64,000 nucleotides of DNA from NCBI RefSeq assembly GCF_026003995.1, contig NZ_BPIG01000004.1, positions 124,001 through 188,000 of the forward strand, given 5' to 3'. The DNA comes from Tepidiforma sp. Its GTDB lineage: Bacteria; Chloroflexota; Dehalococcoidia; Tepidiformales; Tepidiformaceae. Positions within the stretch are counted from its first letter, which is position 1, and each line of letters begins with the position of its first letter. Position numbers and translations under genes: made by a program. Shown in pieces: positions 52,852-61,571 of this stretch. A model generated the notes under the pieces. The model was not told the origin of the DNA. It was given only the letters and a program-made list of their open reading frames with translations, and made no database searches.

Positions 52852-53783
52852 ATGAGCGAGGAGCTGCGGGCGGACCGGTTCCGGGTGGAGCGGGCCTCGC
52901 CGCGGGGGTTCGAGCAGGCGTTCGTGCGGGAGGGGGTCGGGCGGCGTGCCGCTTCTGCTGGTCCACGGCTGGCCGGAGACGAAGCGGATCTGGTGGCGAA
53001 ACATCGCGCCGCTGGCGGCGGCCGGCTTCGAGGTGATCGCGCCGGACCTGCGCGGGTTCGGCGATTCGGACGTGGGGCCGGACGGCTTCCACGATGTGCC
53101 CTCGCACGCGCGGGACCTGTACGCGCTGGTGCGCGAACATCTCGGGCACGAGCGGGTGGTGGCGGTGGGCGGCGACCTCGGCGGGCCGGTCATCCAGGAC
53201 CTTTCGCTCCGGTTCCCGGGGTTCGTCGAGCGGATGGTGCTGTTCAATTCGCCGCTGCCGTACGACCGCGAGCGGATGGCGGGGCTGCGGACGCGGCCGC
53301 CGCGGGAGGCCTCGGACTACTTCGTGCGGCAGGGGACGGACGCGGACGGGCTGGCCGCGGAGCTGGCGACGCCGGAGATGCGGCGGCGGTACATCGCGAC
53401 GTTCTACACGTCGCGGTTCTGGGCACACCCGGGGGCGTTCACGCCGGAGGCGGTGGAGTTCATGACGGAGCCGTTCGCAGACGGGGCCAAGCTGCGGGCG
53501 AGCTTCGGGGCGTACGAGTCGGCCTTCAGCGAGGAGTGCGCGGAGCGAGCCGCCGGCGATGGCGTGCCCGAACCCCACGCCGACGCTGGTCCTGTTCGGG
53601 CCGAGCGACCACGTCATCTACCCGGACTTCGACCGGATGGCGGCGGCGGTGTTCCCGAACCACGCCGGGCCGTTCCTGCTGCGGGACTGCGGGCACTTCG
53701 TACAGTGGGAAGCGGCGCACGCACTCAACTCGGCGGTGACGGCGTGGTGCGGCGACCTGCTGGCGGGACGGCGGCGTCAGTAG
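52852..53783 (+). pseudogene. Alpha/beta hydrolase (epoxide hydrolase/haloacetate dehalogenase-like), two frameshifts
   Basis: The first frame runs MSEELRADRFRVERASPRGF. After an extra base near 52942 the frame with VPLLLVHGWPETKRIWWRN, DLRGFGDSDVGPDGF and VAVGGDLGGPVIQDL (nucleophile Asp) takes over. Near 53545 a second shift leads to PNPTPTLVLFGPSDHVIYPD and the catalytic His region DCGHFVQWEAAHALN. This is the epoxide hydrolase/dehalogenase pattern. It is convergent with the 217-residue secreted gene, their stops overlapping. A copy of its last 31 codons sits at 55366-55460, showing that the 3' end was duplicated. Confidence 0.8.
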
Positions 53784-54430
53784 TTCCAGGTCCAGGATTG
53801 CTGGTACTGCCAGTTTGCCGTGTTCTCGATGTCGTAGGTGCCGAGGCTCCCGAAGTTCGTCCAGTTGGCGGACCAGAACGATGGTTCCGCCCCTTGATGC
53901 AGGTGCTGGCCGGCCCAGGGACAGGACGCGCTCTTCTCTTGCGCGACGGAGAAGCCGACTTCCGCCTTGCTGAAGGACCAGGACGGGCTCCCGCTGGCGT
54001 ACACCCACCACTCCGGCGTCCACGTCCGGCTGTGGACGTAATGGATATCGCCCTTCGGAAAGTCGAAGGCGTCGAAGACGCGAAGCGTGACGCGAGAGCA
54101 GTGCCCCGTGTCGTTCTGCAGGATCTGCGCCCTGGCGATGGTGCCGGTTCCGCCGGAGCGGTAGCCGTACGAGCGCCAGAAGATGGGACGGTTGGGCGCC
54201 CACGACTGGTGTCCGTTCGCCCAGTCGAGTGCGTTGCCAGGCGTCGGCGGGTTCAAACACGTTTCGTGCCAGCTGCAGTTGAGGGCGGCGAACCGGGCCT
54301 CCGGACCGGGGTGAACCCGGAGTGTGAGGTATTCGGTGACGGCCGCGGCCTGGCGGGGGCCAGGCAGTGAGGTGGCGAATCCTGCGATGAACCCGGCGGT
54401 GAAGGTGAGCAGGGCGAGTAAGCGGGTCAC
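53777..54430 (-). CDS. Secreted protein resembling a degenerate M23 peptidase (tandem copy 1)
   Basis: A 217-residue protein starting at GTG 54430, which overlaps the stop of the anchored partner (GTGA). A signal peptide (LLALLTFTAGFIAGFATSLPG) precedes a domain with TLRVHPGPEARFAALNCSWH, GNALDWANGHQSWAPNRPIFW, GDIHYVHSRTW and CPWAGQHLHQG, ending NWQYQQSWTWNY. ALDWA, YVHS and QHLH occupy M23 motif positions, but the HxxxD histidine is missing. Paired Cys suggest extracytoplasmic disulfides. It is about half identical, by eye, to the copy at 55457-56140. The function is unknown; a binding, adhesin or inhibitor role is as likely as hydrolysis. Confidence 0.7.
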   Translation of the reverse strand: MTRLLALLTFTAGFIAGFATSLPGPRQAAAVTEYLTLRVHPGPEARFAALNCSWHETCLNPPTPGNALDWANGHQSWAPNRPIFWRSYGYRSGGTGTIARAQILQNDTGHCSRVTLRVFDAFDFPKGDIHYVHSRTWTPEWWVYASGSPSWSFSKAEVGFSVAQEKSASCPWAGQHLHQGAEPSFWSANWTNFGSLGTYDIENTANWQYQQSWTWNY

Positions 54431-55260
54431 GGCCGGGTCTCCCCGAGGATCGCCTCGGCGAACTGGAGCAAGAGCGGCAGCGGCATGTTGCCCTGCATCC
54501 ACGTGAGCACGCCATCGCGATAGGTGACCAGCGCGGTGATGCCGACGCCGAGGTCCGGCAGGATGGGGACCGCTACCGCCGCAGGGGCACCCGCCACCTC
54601 CATCTCGCGCACCCGGGGCGCGGGCAGGTGCAGCGACACCGCGGGCGGCTCCCGGTCGACCACCACCCGGTTGACCGACAACGCTCCACCAAACGGGGCC
54701 AACCCGGGGATGACCGGCAGGGAGTACGACGCACTCGCGCCGACCGGGCCGCGGCCGCTGCAGGAGAGCACGTAGATGGCGTGGGGAGGCAACCCGCCCG
54801 GGATCGGATGGACCAGCGGGAGCTCGACCCGGCTCCCGCGCGTGACGGAGAGCTCGGAGTACCAGGCGGGGTCGTCGCACCACGCCGTCGGGTCGTAGAA
54901 GTCCCCTGCACCGGGGCCGATGTGGACCCCGGCGATCACTCCATCGAACCGCGGCAGCCGGAGGTCCGCCTCGTGGTAGGGATCCGCCCAAAATGGCTTG
55001 CTCGTGTCCGGGTCGAGCGAGAGCCCGGTATGCGGGTCAACGGCAGCCGTTGGGGTCGCGGTTGGGGCGGCGCCCGCCGGTGTTGCGGTTGGGGCGGTGC
55101 CCGCCGGGGTTGCGGTTGGGGCCGCAGGCGTCCCCGCAGCGGCCGCGGGCGGTGAGCCCTCCTCCCCGCCAATTTGGCGGCCAAGCGCGAATCCCGCCGC
55201 TCCCAGCACGAGGGCGACGAGCGCCGCTCCGATGACGACGCGTGCACGCGACATCGTCAT
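54427..55260 (-). CDS. Membrane-anchored protein with Pro/Ala/Thr linker (tandem copy 1)
   Basis: A 277-residue protein. It begins MTMSRARVVIGAALVALVLG, a signal anchor nearly identical to the copy at 56137-56955, followed by a low-complexity linker of ATPAGxAPT repeats. An outer domain starts VDPHTGLSLDPDTSKPFW and ends with PAPRVREMEVAGAP and a hydrophobic C-terminal helix (PLPLLLQFAEAILG). Two Cys pairs lie in the middle. The ATG follows GAGGAGAAG. It is coupled to the secreted M23-like gene by GTGA. The linker repeat count differs between copies, a sign of repeat slippage. Confidence 0.7.
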   Translation of the reverse strand: MTMSRARVVIGAALVALVLGAAGFALGRQIGGEEGSPPAAAAGTPAAPTATPAGTAPTATPAGAAPTATPTAAVDPHTGLSLDPDTSKPFWADPYHEADLRLPRFDGVIAGVHIGPGAGDFYDPTAWCDDPAWYSELSVTRGSRVELPLVHPIPGGLPPHAIYVLSCSGRGPVGASASYSLPVIPGLAPFGGALSVNRVVVDREPPAVSLHLPAPRVREMEVAGAPAAVAVPILPDLGVGITALVTYRDGVLTWMQGNMPLPLLLQFAEAILGETRP

Positions 55261-55288
55261 GCCACTTCTCCTCTTCAAGCTATAGCGA

Positions 55289-55315
55289 AGCCTAGCACGC
55301 GGGGGGGGGCGTCAA
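55289..55315 (-). promoter_or_regulatory. Putative poly-C-spacer promoter of cassette copy 1
   Basis: TTGACG (55310-55315), then C9 (55309-55301) plus GCGTGC, a 15-nt spacer, then TAGGCT (55289-55294), on the minus strand. The anchored-protein ATG is 28 nt further. Compare the 16-nt spacers at 1335-1362 and 56984-57011. Confidence 0.5.
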
Positions 55316-55365
55316 CACCGGCGGGCCGCCAGCGCGCTTCGCGAAGGCGCCGCACCCGCTGGGGG

Positions 55366-55460
55366 GCTGCGGGCACTTCGTGCAGCGGGAGGCGGTGCAC
55401 GCGCTCAACTCGGCGGCGACGGCGTGGTGCGGCGACCTGCTGGCAGGACGGCGGGGTTAG
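55366..55460 (+). pseudogene. Remnant of alpha/beta hydrolase 3' end
   Basis: About 31 codons (GCGHFVQREAVHALNSAATA...) to a TAG, closely matching the last codons of the hydrolase at 52852-53783. No start or upstream domain exists. It marks the edge of the tandem duplication and is convergent with the secreted gene, exactly as in the parent arrangement. Confidence 0.75.
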
Positions 55461-56140
55461 TAGCTCCAGGTCCACGATTGCTGGTACTGCCAGTTTTCTG
55501 GGGATGAGATGGCGTAACTCACACCGGCGCTAGTGAAACTTGCCCAGTTCACCGCCCACCAGCCGGTCACGTCCCTGTCCTGGTGGAGGTGTTGCCCGGT
55601 CCAGTACCCGCCAGCGACGCACGAGGGAAACTCGGTCGACCAGCTAAACCCGATCTGTTCAATCGACCATTGCCAGGAAGACGACCCGTTGATCGAGAAC
55701 TGCCAGCCGGGCGTCCACGTTCGAGAATGGACGTAGCTGATGTAGCCTTTCGAGAATCCGAATACGTCGACAACCGCAACGCGAAGCGCGGCACAAACCC
55801 CGTCGGCCTGGATGATTTGTCCGGTGGCGATGGCTCCAAACTGATCAGGGTTTGACCTGAACCCGCGTGACCGCCAAAGGATCGGGCGGTCGGGCGCCCA
55901 GCTGTCGTGTCCGTTGGCCCAGTCGAGCGCCGAGCCCGCGGATGGGGGGTTCGTGCAGGCGGCATGCCACGAGCAGGTCAACGCAGCGAACGACTGCTCT
56001 GGGCCCGGATGGATTCGCAGGGTGACTGATTCCGATGCGGCTGCAGCCGGGGCCGGCGGCCGGTCCAGGACGAGCGGGAGATGGCCGAGCCAGAACCCGC
56101 CAGCGAGGGCGACCGCGTACACGAGCACCCGCGGGTTCAT
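55457..56140 (-). CDS. Secreted protein resembling a degenerate M23 peptidase (tandem copy 2)
   Basis: A 227-residue protein. ATG 56140 overlaps the partner's stop (ATGA). A signal peptide (VLVYAVALAGGFWLGHLPLV) precedes TLRIHPGPEQSFAALTCSWH, GSALDWANGHDSWAPDRPIL, GYISYVHSRTW, YWTGQHLHQD and the ending NWQYQQSWTWSY. The motif pattern and missing zinc histidine are the same as in copy 1. The conserved LDWANGHxSWAPxRPIxWRS and SRTWTPxW segments are candidate family signatures. No function is known. Confidence 0.7.
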   Translation of the reverse strand: MNPRVLVYAVALAGGFWLGHLPLVLDRPPAPAAAASESVTLRIHPGPEQSFAALTCSWHAACTNPPSAGSALDWANGHDSWAPDRPILWRSRGFRSNPDQFGAIATGQIIQADGVCAALRVAVVDVFGFSKGYISYVHSRTWTPGWQFSINGSSSWQWSIEQIGFSWSTEFPSCVAGGYWTGQHLHQDRDVTGWWAVNWASFTSAGVSYAISSPENWQYQQSWTWSY

Positions 56141-56955
56141 TTCAGGAGCTCCTCGGCGGCGGCGAGGAGGGCCTCCTCAGTCAAACCCTGGCTGGTGATG
56201 ACCGTCACGACACCATCCGGGACGGCGACCACGGCACCGGGGCCGAATCCGATACGGGGAAGCGGCGGCACCGCCAGAACTGCGGGGCCGCCGCCAACCC
56301 GGGCTTCGCGGACGCGGGGAGCGCGGAGCTGGACGTGGGCGACGGGCTTCGACGGGTCGCCTGCAAGGTAGCGAAAGACCCAGAGGTCCCCACCGCGCGG
56401 AGCGCCACCGGGGTGGGGCAGCAAGGAGAAGGTGGCCTCGGCCGCGACCGCTCGCCCGTCAGCGCACGCCACGACGCGAACCTCGCCCGGCTGCGCGACG
56501 ACGCCCGGAATCCCGGGCGTGCGGATAGCGACCGGCGAATCCGCGATATCAGCCAGCGAGCGCGAACCGGGCGGGAGATACGATGCGCACGGCGCGATGC
56601 GGGAGCTGGCGCCATCGACTCCGTCGGCCGGGGACGGCTCGATACGGACCCCGGCGAGCGTTCCTTCGAAGAGCGGCAGCCGGGACTCCGCTTCGGAGTA
56701 CGGCACGTACCACAGCGGTTTGGTCGTGTCCGGCTCGAGCGGCAGGCCGGTGTACGGGTCGACACCGCCGGCCGGGGTCGCGGTTGGGGCGGCGGCTGCC
56801 GGGGTCGCGGCTGGGGCGGAAGGCGTCCCCGCTGCGGCAGCGGGCGGCGAGCCCTCCTCCCCGCCGACCTGGCGGCCAAGCGCGAAGCCCGCCGCTCCGA
56901 GCACGAGGGCGACGAGCGCCGCTCCCATGACGACGCGTGCACGCGACATCGTCAT
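56137..56955 (-). CDS. Membrane-anchored protein with Pro/Ala/Thr linker (tandem copy 2)
   Basis: A 272-residue protein starting at ATG 56955 after GGAGGAG. The signal anchor MTMSRARVVMGAALVALVLG and following 25 residues are almost identical to copy 1. The linker is shorter (fewer ATPA units). An outer domain begins VDPYTGLPLEPDTTKPLWY and carries two Cys. It ends with RAPRVREARVGGGPAVLAVP and an amphipathic helix. It is coupled to the secreted partner by ATGA, and likely tethers or chaperones the partner at the cell surface. Confidence 0.7.
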   Translation of the reverse strand: MTMSRARVVMGAALVALVLGAAGFALGRQVGGEEGSPPAAAAGTPSAPAATPAAAAPTATPAGGVDPYTGLPLEPDTTKPLWYVPYSEAESRLPLFEGTLAGVRIEPSPADGVDGASSRIAPCASYLPPGSRSLADIADSPVAIRTPGIPGVVAQPGEVRVVACADGRAVAAEATFSLLPHPGGAPRGGDLWVFRYLAGDPSKPVAHVQLRAPRVREARVGGGPAVLAVPPLPRIGFGPGAVVAVPDGVVTVITSQGLTEEALLAAAEELLK

Positions 56956-56983
56956 GCCACTCCTCCTCTTCGGGATATCGAGA

Positions 56984-57011
56984 AGCGTAGCAGGCGGGGG
57001 GGGGGCGTCAA
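56984..57011 (-). promoter_or_regulatory. Putative poly-C-spacer promoter of cassette copy 2
   Basis: TTGACG (57006-57011), then C10 (57005-56996) plus GCCTGC, a 16-nt spacer, then TACGCT (56984-56989), on the minus strand. The start codon is 28 nt beyond. It lies 15 nt after the uvrA stop codon. Confidence 0.5.
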
Positions 57012-57025
57012 CACCGGAGCGGCGG

Positions 57026-60000
57026 TCAGCCGGCGGGGTCAGCAGCGCGCTTCTCGCGGAGCTCCCGCTCGGATGCGGTCTCCTCGCGCGGCCGAGCACG
57101 CCGTTTCGGCGCAGCCGAGGGCGCGGCTTCGGAAGCCGCCTCCCGTGAGGCGCGGGCGTCGATGCGGGCGGCGGCGGCAGCGGCCCGGCGGGCGACAGCG
57201 TCGGCGCCGGCATGGCTGCCGGCCAGCGGCTCTGCTGCGTGGGCACGGCCGTCGAGGGCGTGCGCCGGGCCGAGTGTGCCGGCGGCTTCGAGGATCGGCC
57301 GGAGGTAGCGCCCGGTGAAGCTGGTTTCGGCGCCGGCGACCTCTTCGGGGGTGCCGACGGCCACCACCTGGCCGCCGCGGTCGCCGCCGAGGGGGCCGAG
57401 GTCGATGATGTGGTCGGCGGATTTGATGACGTCGAGGTGGTGCTCGATGACGACGACGGTGTTGCCGCTGTCGACGAGGCGGTGGAGGACATCGAGCAGG
57501 TGGGCGACGTCCTGGAAGGAGAGGCCGGTGGTGGGTTCGTCGAGGACGTAGAGGGTGCGGCCGGTAGAGCGGCGGGAGAGCTCGGAGGCGAGCTTGATCC
57601 GCTGGGCTTCGCCGCCGGAGAGGGTGGTGGCGGGCTGGCCGATTTTGATGTAGCCGAGGCCGGTGGCTTCGAGGGTGTCGAGGATGCGCTTGATGCGGGG
57701 GAACCGTTCGAAGAACTCGACGGCCTCGGAGACGGTCATGTCGAGGACCTCGGCGATGTTCTTGCCGCGGAAGGTGATTTCGAGGGCTTCGCGGTTGTAG
57801 CGTTTGCCGTCGCAGGCCTCGCAGGGGACGGTGACATCGGGGAGGAACTGCATTTCGACGATTTTGTAGCCGTCTCCGGCGCACTCTTCGCAGCGGCCGC
57901 CTTTGACGTTGAAGGAGAAGCGGCCGGCCTTGTAGCCGCGGGCGCGCGCTTCGGGGACGGAGGCGAAGAGCTCGCGGATGAGGGTGAAGGCGCCGGTGTA
58001 GGTGGCGGGGTTGGAGCGGGGAGTGCGGCCGATGGGGGACTGGTCGATATCGACGACCTTGTCGATGTGCTCGAGGCCCTCGATGGTGTCGTGGGCGCCG
58101 GGGCGCTGGCGTGCTCCATGGAGGACCTGGAGGGCGCGGGGCACGAGGATGTCGGTGATGAGAGAGGATTTGCCGGAGCCGGAGACGCCGGTGACGGCGA
58201 CGAGCTTGCCGAGGGGGATGTCGACGGTGATGTTGCGGAGGTTGTTTTCGCGGGCGCCGACGATGCGAATCGTTTTGCCATTGCCAGGGCGGCGCTGCGG
58301 CGGGACGGGGATTTGGCGGCGGCCGGAGAGGTAGGCGCCGGTGATGCTTTCGGGGTGCTCGAGGATGGCCGGGAGGGGGCCTTCGGCGACGATGCGGCCG
58401 CCGTGGATGCCGGCACCGGGGCCCATGTCGATGATCCAGTCGGCGGCACGCATCATCGCTTCGTCGTGTTCGACGACGAGGACGGTGTTGCCGAGGTCGC
58501 GGAGCCGTTCGAGGGTGCGGATGAGGCGGTCGCCGTCGACGGGGTGGAGGCCGATGGAGGGTTCGTCGCAGATATAGAGCACGCCCATGAGGGCGGACCC
58601 GATCTGGGTGGCGAGGCGGATGCGCTGGGATTCGCCGCCGGAAAGGGTGCCGGAGACGCGGTCGAGGGTGAGGTAATCGAGGCCGACGTCGACGAGGAAC
58701 TCGAGGCGGGAGCGGATCTCCTTGAGGACCTGGACCGCGATCGTTCGCTCGCGGGGGGAGAGCGGGGTTTCGGGGCCGGCGAGGCGGTCGAACCAGGCGC
58801 GCGCCTCGGCGATGCTCATCGCGCTGACGTCGGCGATGGGGCGGCCGTCGATGAGCACAGCCAGCGCCTCGGGGCGGAGCCGGCGGCCGCGGCACTCGGG
58901 GCAGGGAATGGCTGCCATGTACTTCTCGATGTCCTGCCGGACGTAGTCGGAGTCGGTTTCCTTGTAGCGGCGCTGGAGGTTGGGGATGACGCCTTCGTAG
59001 CGGGTGTCGTAGACCTGCGTGCGGCCGTACTGGTTGGTGAAGCGGAGGCGGAGGAGGCGGTCGCCGGTGCCGTAGAGGAGGGCGTGGAGCTGGGATTCGG
59101 TGAGCTCGCTGATGGGGGTGTGGATGGTGAAGCCCTGGTCTTCGGCGACGGCTTCGAGCTGGCGGAGGTACCAGCCGGCGATGCTGGGGGATTTCGACCA
59201 CGGCTCGACGGCGCCCTCGGCGATGGACTTCGTGCGGTCGGGGATGACGAGCGCGGGGTCGATCTGCATTTCGACGCCGAGGCCGGTGCAGCGGGGGCAG
59301 GCGCCGTGGGGACTGTTGAAGGAGAAGGTGCGGGGCTCGATTTCGCCGATGGAGGTGCCGTCGTAGGGGCAGGCGAAGTGCTCGGAGAAGATGCGCTCGG
59401 CGGGCGGTTCGGGTGCGCCGGCGGGAGTGCCGCCGGCGGAGGCGACGATCATGACGCCCTGCCCGACCTTGAGCGCCTGTTCGACGGAATCGGCGATGCG
59501 GCTGGCGGCGGCCGGGTCGCTGCCGGGCTCGGGGACGACGAGGCGGTCGACGACGACGTCGATGTCGTGGCGCTTCTTCTTATCGAGGGCGGGGACTTCT
59601 TCGATATCGTAGACCTGCCCATCGACGCGGACGCGGACGAAGCCGGCGCGGCGGGCTTCATCGAAGATGCCGGTATGTTCGCCTTTCTTCGCGCGGGCGA
59701 CCGGGGCGAGGAGGAGGAGGCGGGCGCCGGGCGGGTAGGCGAGGGTGGCATCGACGATCTGCTGGACGGTCTGGCGCTCGATGGGGCGGCCGCAGGCGGG
59801 GCAGTGGGGCCGGCCGGCGCGGGCCCAGAGGAGACGCATGTAGTCGTAGATTTCGGTGACCGTGCCGACGGTGGAGCGGGGGTTGTTGGAGGTGGATTTC
59901 TGGTCGATGGAGATGGCGGGCGAGAGGCCGTCGATGTGGTCGACATCGGGCTTCTCCATGAGGCCGAGGAACTGGCGGGCGTAGGCGGAGAGGGATTCGA

Positions 60001-60166
60001 CGTAGCGGCGCTGGCCTTCGGCGTAGATGGTGTCGAAGGCGAGGGAGGACTTGCCGGAGCCGGAGAGGCCGGTGATGACGACGAGCTTGTCGCGGGGGAT
60101 GCGGACGTCGATGTTCTTGAGGTTATGTTCGCGAGCGCCGCGGACGACGATGTGGTCGAGTGGCAC
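57026..60166 (-). CDS. uvrA: Excinuclease ABC subunit A
   Basis: A 1046-residue nucleotide-excision-repair ATPase that recognises damage with UvrB. Two ABC modules: Walker [21 protein letters not shown] and signature [12 protein letters not shown]; second Walker [16 protein letters not shown] and signature [12 protein letters not shown]. Zinc fingers include CPYDG...CPRC and CEECAGDG...[12 protein letters not shown] 60166 starts [17 protein letters not shown]. An extra 85-residue Ala/Arg/Glu-rich C-terminal tail exceeds the usual length of about 940-970. The upstream promoter overlaps a LexA-like box. Confidence 0.96.
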   Translation of the reverse strand: MPLDHIVVRGAREHNLKNIDVRIPRDKLVVITGLSGSGKSSLAFDTIYAEGQRRYVESLSAYARQFLGLMEKPDVDHIDGLSPAISIDQKSTSNNPRSTVGTVTEIYDYMRLLWARAGRPHCPACGRPIERQTVQQIVDATLAYPPGARLLLLAPVARAKKGEHTGIFDEARRAGFVRVRVDGQVYDIEEVPALDKKKRHDIDVVVDRLVVPEPGSDPAAASRIADSVEQALKVGQGVMIVASAGGTPAGAPEPPAERIFSEHFACPYDGTSIGEIEPRTFSFNSPHGACPRCTGLGVEMQIDPALVIPDRTKSIAEGAVEPWSKSPSIAGWYLRQLEAVAEDQGFTIHTPISELTESQLHALLYGTGDRLLRLRFTNQYGRTQVYDTRYEGVIPNLQRRYKETDSDYVRQDIEKYMAAIPCPECRGRRLRPEALAVLIDGRPIADVSAMSIAEARAWFDRLAGPETPLSPRERTIAVQVLKEIRSRLEFLVDVGLDYLTLDRVSGTLSGGESQRIRLATQIGSALMGVLYICDEPSIGLHPVDGDRLIRTLERLRDLGNTVLVVEHDEAMMRAADWIIDMGPGAGIHGGRIVAEGPLPAILEHPESITGAYLSGRRQIPVPPQRRPGNGKTIRIVGARENNLRNITVDIPLGKLVAVTGVSGSGKSSLITDILVPRALQVLHGARQRPGAHDTIEGLEHIDKVVDIDQSPIGRTPRSNPATYTGAFTLIRELFASVPEARARGYKAGRFSFNVKGGRCEECAGDGYKIVEMQFLPDVTVPCEACDGKRYNREALEITFRGKNIAEVLDMTVSEAVEFFERFPRIKRILDTLEATGLGYIKIGQPATTLSGGEAQRIKLASELSRRSTGRTLYVLDEPTTGLSFQDVAHLLDVLHRLVDSGNTVVVIEHHLDVIKSADHIIDLGPLGGDRGGQVVAVGTPEEVAGAETSFTGRYLRPILEAAGTLGPAHALDGRAHAAEPLAGSHAGADAVARRAAAAAARIDARASREAASEAAPSAAPKRRARPREETASERELREKRAADPAG

Positions 60167-60243
60167 GGTCGGCCTTTCGGGGGAGAGGGCTCGGGTGGCG
60201 CGGGGCGCCCGGGATCGAGTGTAGCGCCCGCGGGGACTTGGGG

Positions 60244-60273
60244 ATGGTAGCGGAGAGGCGAACGTTTGTTCAA
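60244..60273 (-). promoter_or_regulatory. uvrA promoter overlapping a LexA-like SOS box
   Basis: GAAC-GTTT-GTTC at 60260-60271 matches the GAAC-N4-GTTC operator of Gram-positive-type LexA. On the minus strand a -35 TTGAAC (60268-60273) overlaps it, followed by an 18-nt spacer and TACCAT (60244-60249). The site is about 95 nt upstream of uvrA, a classical SOS gene, and 38 nt before the divergent permease start. Confidence 0.7.
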
Positions 60274-60308
60274 GTGGCGGGCTGGTGCGCGGAAGCGTTG
60301 GCGGGGCG

Positions 60309-61571
60309 ATGCTACGCGGCGTGCAGGCGCTGCTGCTGGGGGCCGTGCTCTTGGCGACGGTGGCGGCGCTCTACCTGCGGCCGTTCGGCGCGCGGGACTG
60401 GCAGGTGGCGGCGACGGGCGGGCTGGCGGCATGGGCGCTGGGGCCGCTCGGGCTGCGGGGCGGTGCCGAGGTGGTGGCGGATGCGGCGAACATTCTCGCG
60501 TTCTTCCTCGGGCTGATGCTCATCGCGGCGGGGGCGGAGGCGGCCGGCCTGTACGCGCGCGTCGCCGCACTGCTGGCGGCGCGGGGGACGGCCCGGGGCC
60601 GGGTCGGCATCGTCCTGCTCGCGGGCGCGGCGGTCACGGCGGTGCTTTCGAACGACGCGACGCCGCTGGTGCTGACGCCGGCGATCTTCGCAGCCGGAGC
60701 GGCCGGGGCGCGGTCGACCACGGATGCCGCCTTCGCCGCGACGTTCATCGCGGACGGGGCGAGCCTCCTGCTGCCGGTGAGCAACCCGGTGAACCTGCTG
60801 TTCTTCGAGCGGTTCGAGCTGGGGTTCGGGGGCTACCTGCGGCTGGTGACGCCGGCGGCGCTGGCCGGGACGGCCGCGATGGCGCTCGTCACGTGGCGGC
60901 GGTCCGGGACGGGCCGAGCCGAGGATGCGGGCGCGCCGCGGCGGCTGGCGGTGGCGCGGCCGGCGGGGCCTGCGCTGGCAGTCGTGGCGGGGCTGGCGGC
61001 GGCCTACGTGGCGGCGGGCGCGTTCGATTTCCCGCTTGGCGCGGTGACGCTTGCAGGCGGGGGAGCGATGGCGCTGGCGGCGCGGCTCGGCGGGCCGATC
61101 GACGGGAACCAGTACCGGCGGCACGTCGCGCCGGGGGTGCTGGTGTTCGTGGCCGGGCTCCTGCTGCTGGTCGAAAACGTGGTCGCTGCCGGCGCGCTGG
61201 ACTGGCTGGCGGGGCTGCTCGGCTGGCTGGAGGCGGGGCCGGCGCTCGTGACGGTCGCGGGAGGCGCGCTGGCCGCGGCGGTGCTCGCGAACCTGATGAA
61301 CAACTGGCCGGCCGCGCTGCTGCTGGCGGCGACCATCGGCTCCCGGCCGGGCGACCACGAGGCGCTCGTCGTCGGCACGCTCATCGGGGCGACGATCGGC
61401 GCGAATTTCACCGTCGTGGGGTCGCTCAGCACGGTGTTCTGGCTGAGCCTGGCGCGGCAGCACGGGGCGGACTACGGGCCGGCGCGGTACGCGCGGCGGG
61501 CATTCTGGCCGACGCTGGCGGCCGTCGCGGCGGCGGTGGCGGCGGGGACTGCCGCGCTCAGCGCGGGCTAG
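60309..61571 (+). CDS. ArsB/NhaD-type (IT superfamily) anion permease
   Basis: A 420-residue membrane protein with about eleven hydrophobic segments. [15 protein letters not shown] and [15 protein letters not shown] match the paired loops of ArsB/citrate-type ion transporters. It could export arsenite or move a carboxylate or cation; no arsenic genes are adjacent. ATG 60309 (GGCGGGG upstream) is preferred over the track's GTG 60285. Its TAG shares three bases with the stop of the convergent RibD-like gene. Confidence 0.8.
   Translation: MLRGVQALLLGAVLLATVAALYLRPFGARDWQVAATGGLAAWALGPLGLRGGAEVVADAANILAFFLGLMLIAAGAEAAGLYARVAALLAARGTARGRVGIVLLAGAAVTAVLSNDATPLVLTPAIFAAGAAGARSTTDAAFAATFIADGASLLLPVSNPVNLLFFERFELGFGGYLRLVTPAALAGTAAMALVTWRRSGTGRAEDAGAPRRLAVARPAGPALAVVAGLAAAYVAAGAFDFPLGAVTLAGGGAMALAARLGGPIDGNQYRRHVAPGVLVFVAGLLLLVENVVAAGALDWLAGLLGWLEAGPALVTVAGGALAAAVLANLMNNWPAALLLAATIGSRPGDHEALVVGTLIGATIGANFTVVGSLSTVFWLSLARQHGADYGPARYARRAFWPTLAAVAAAVAAGTAALSAG

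Larger units (their letters stand above)
53690..57011. repeat. Imperfect tandem duplication of a two-gene secreted cassette
   Basis: Copy 1 (about 53690-55330) and copy 2 (about 55366-57011) each contain, in minus-strand order, a poly-C promoter, an anchored Pro/Ala/Thr protein, a secreted M23-like protein, and the 3' end of the alpha/beta hydrolase. The ends are nearly identical, while the middles of the coding regions have diverged. Between the copies (about 55320-55350), CAACACCGG, CGGGCCGCCAGCGCGCTTC and following bases resemble the uvrA 3' region (57011-57060), suggesting the duplicated unit reached into uvrA. Confidence 0.65.

Noticed and set aside
57212-60250. 1012-codon plus-strand ORF opposite uvrA
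   Set aside because: An acidic low-complexity translation mirroring uvrA codons; all ABC and zinc motifs are on the minus strand.
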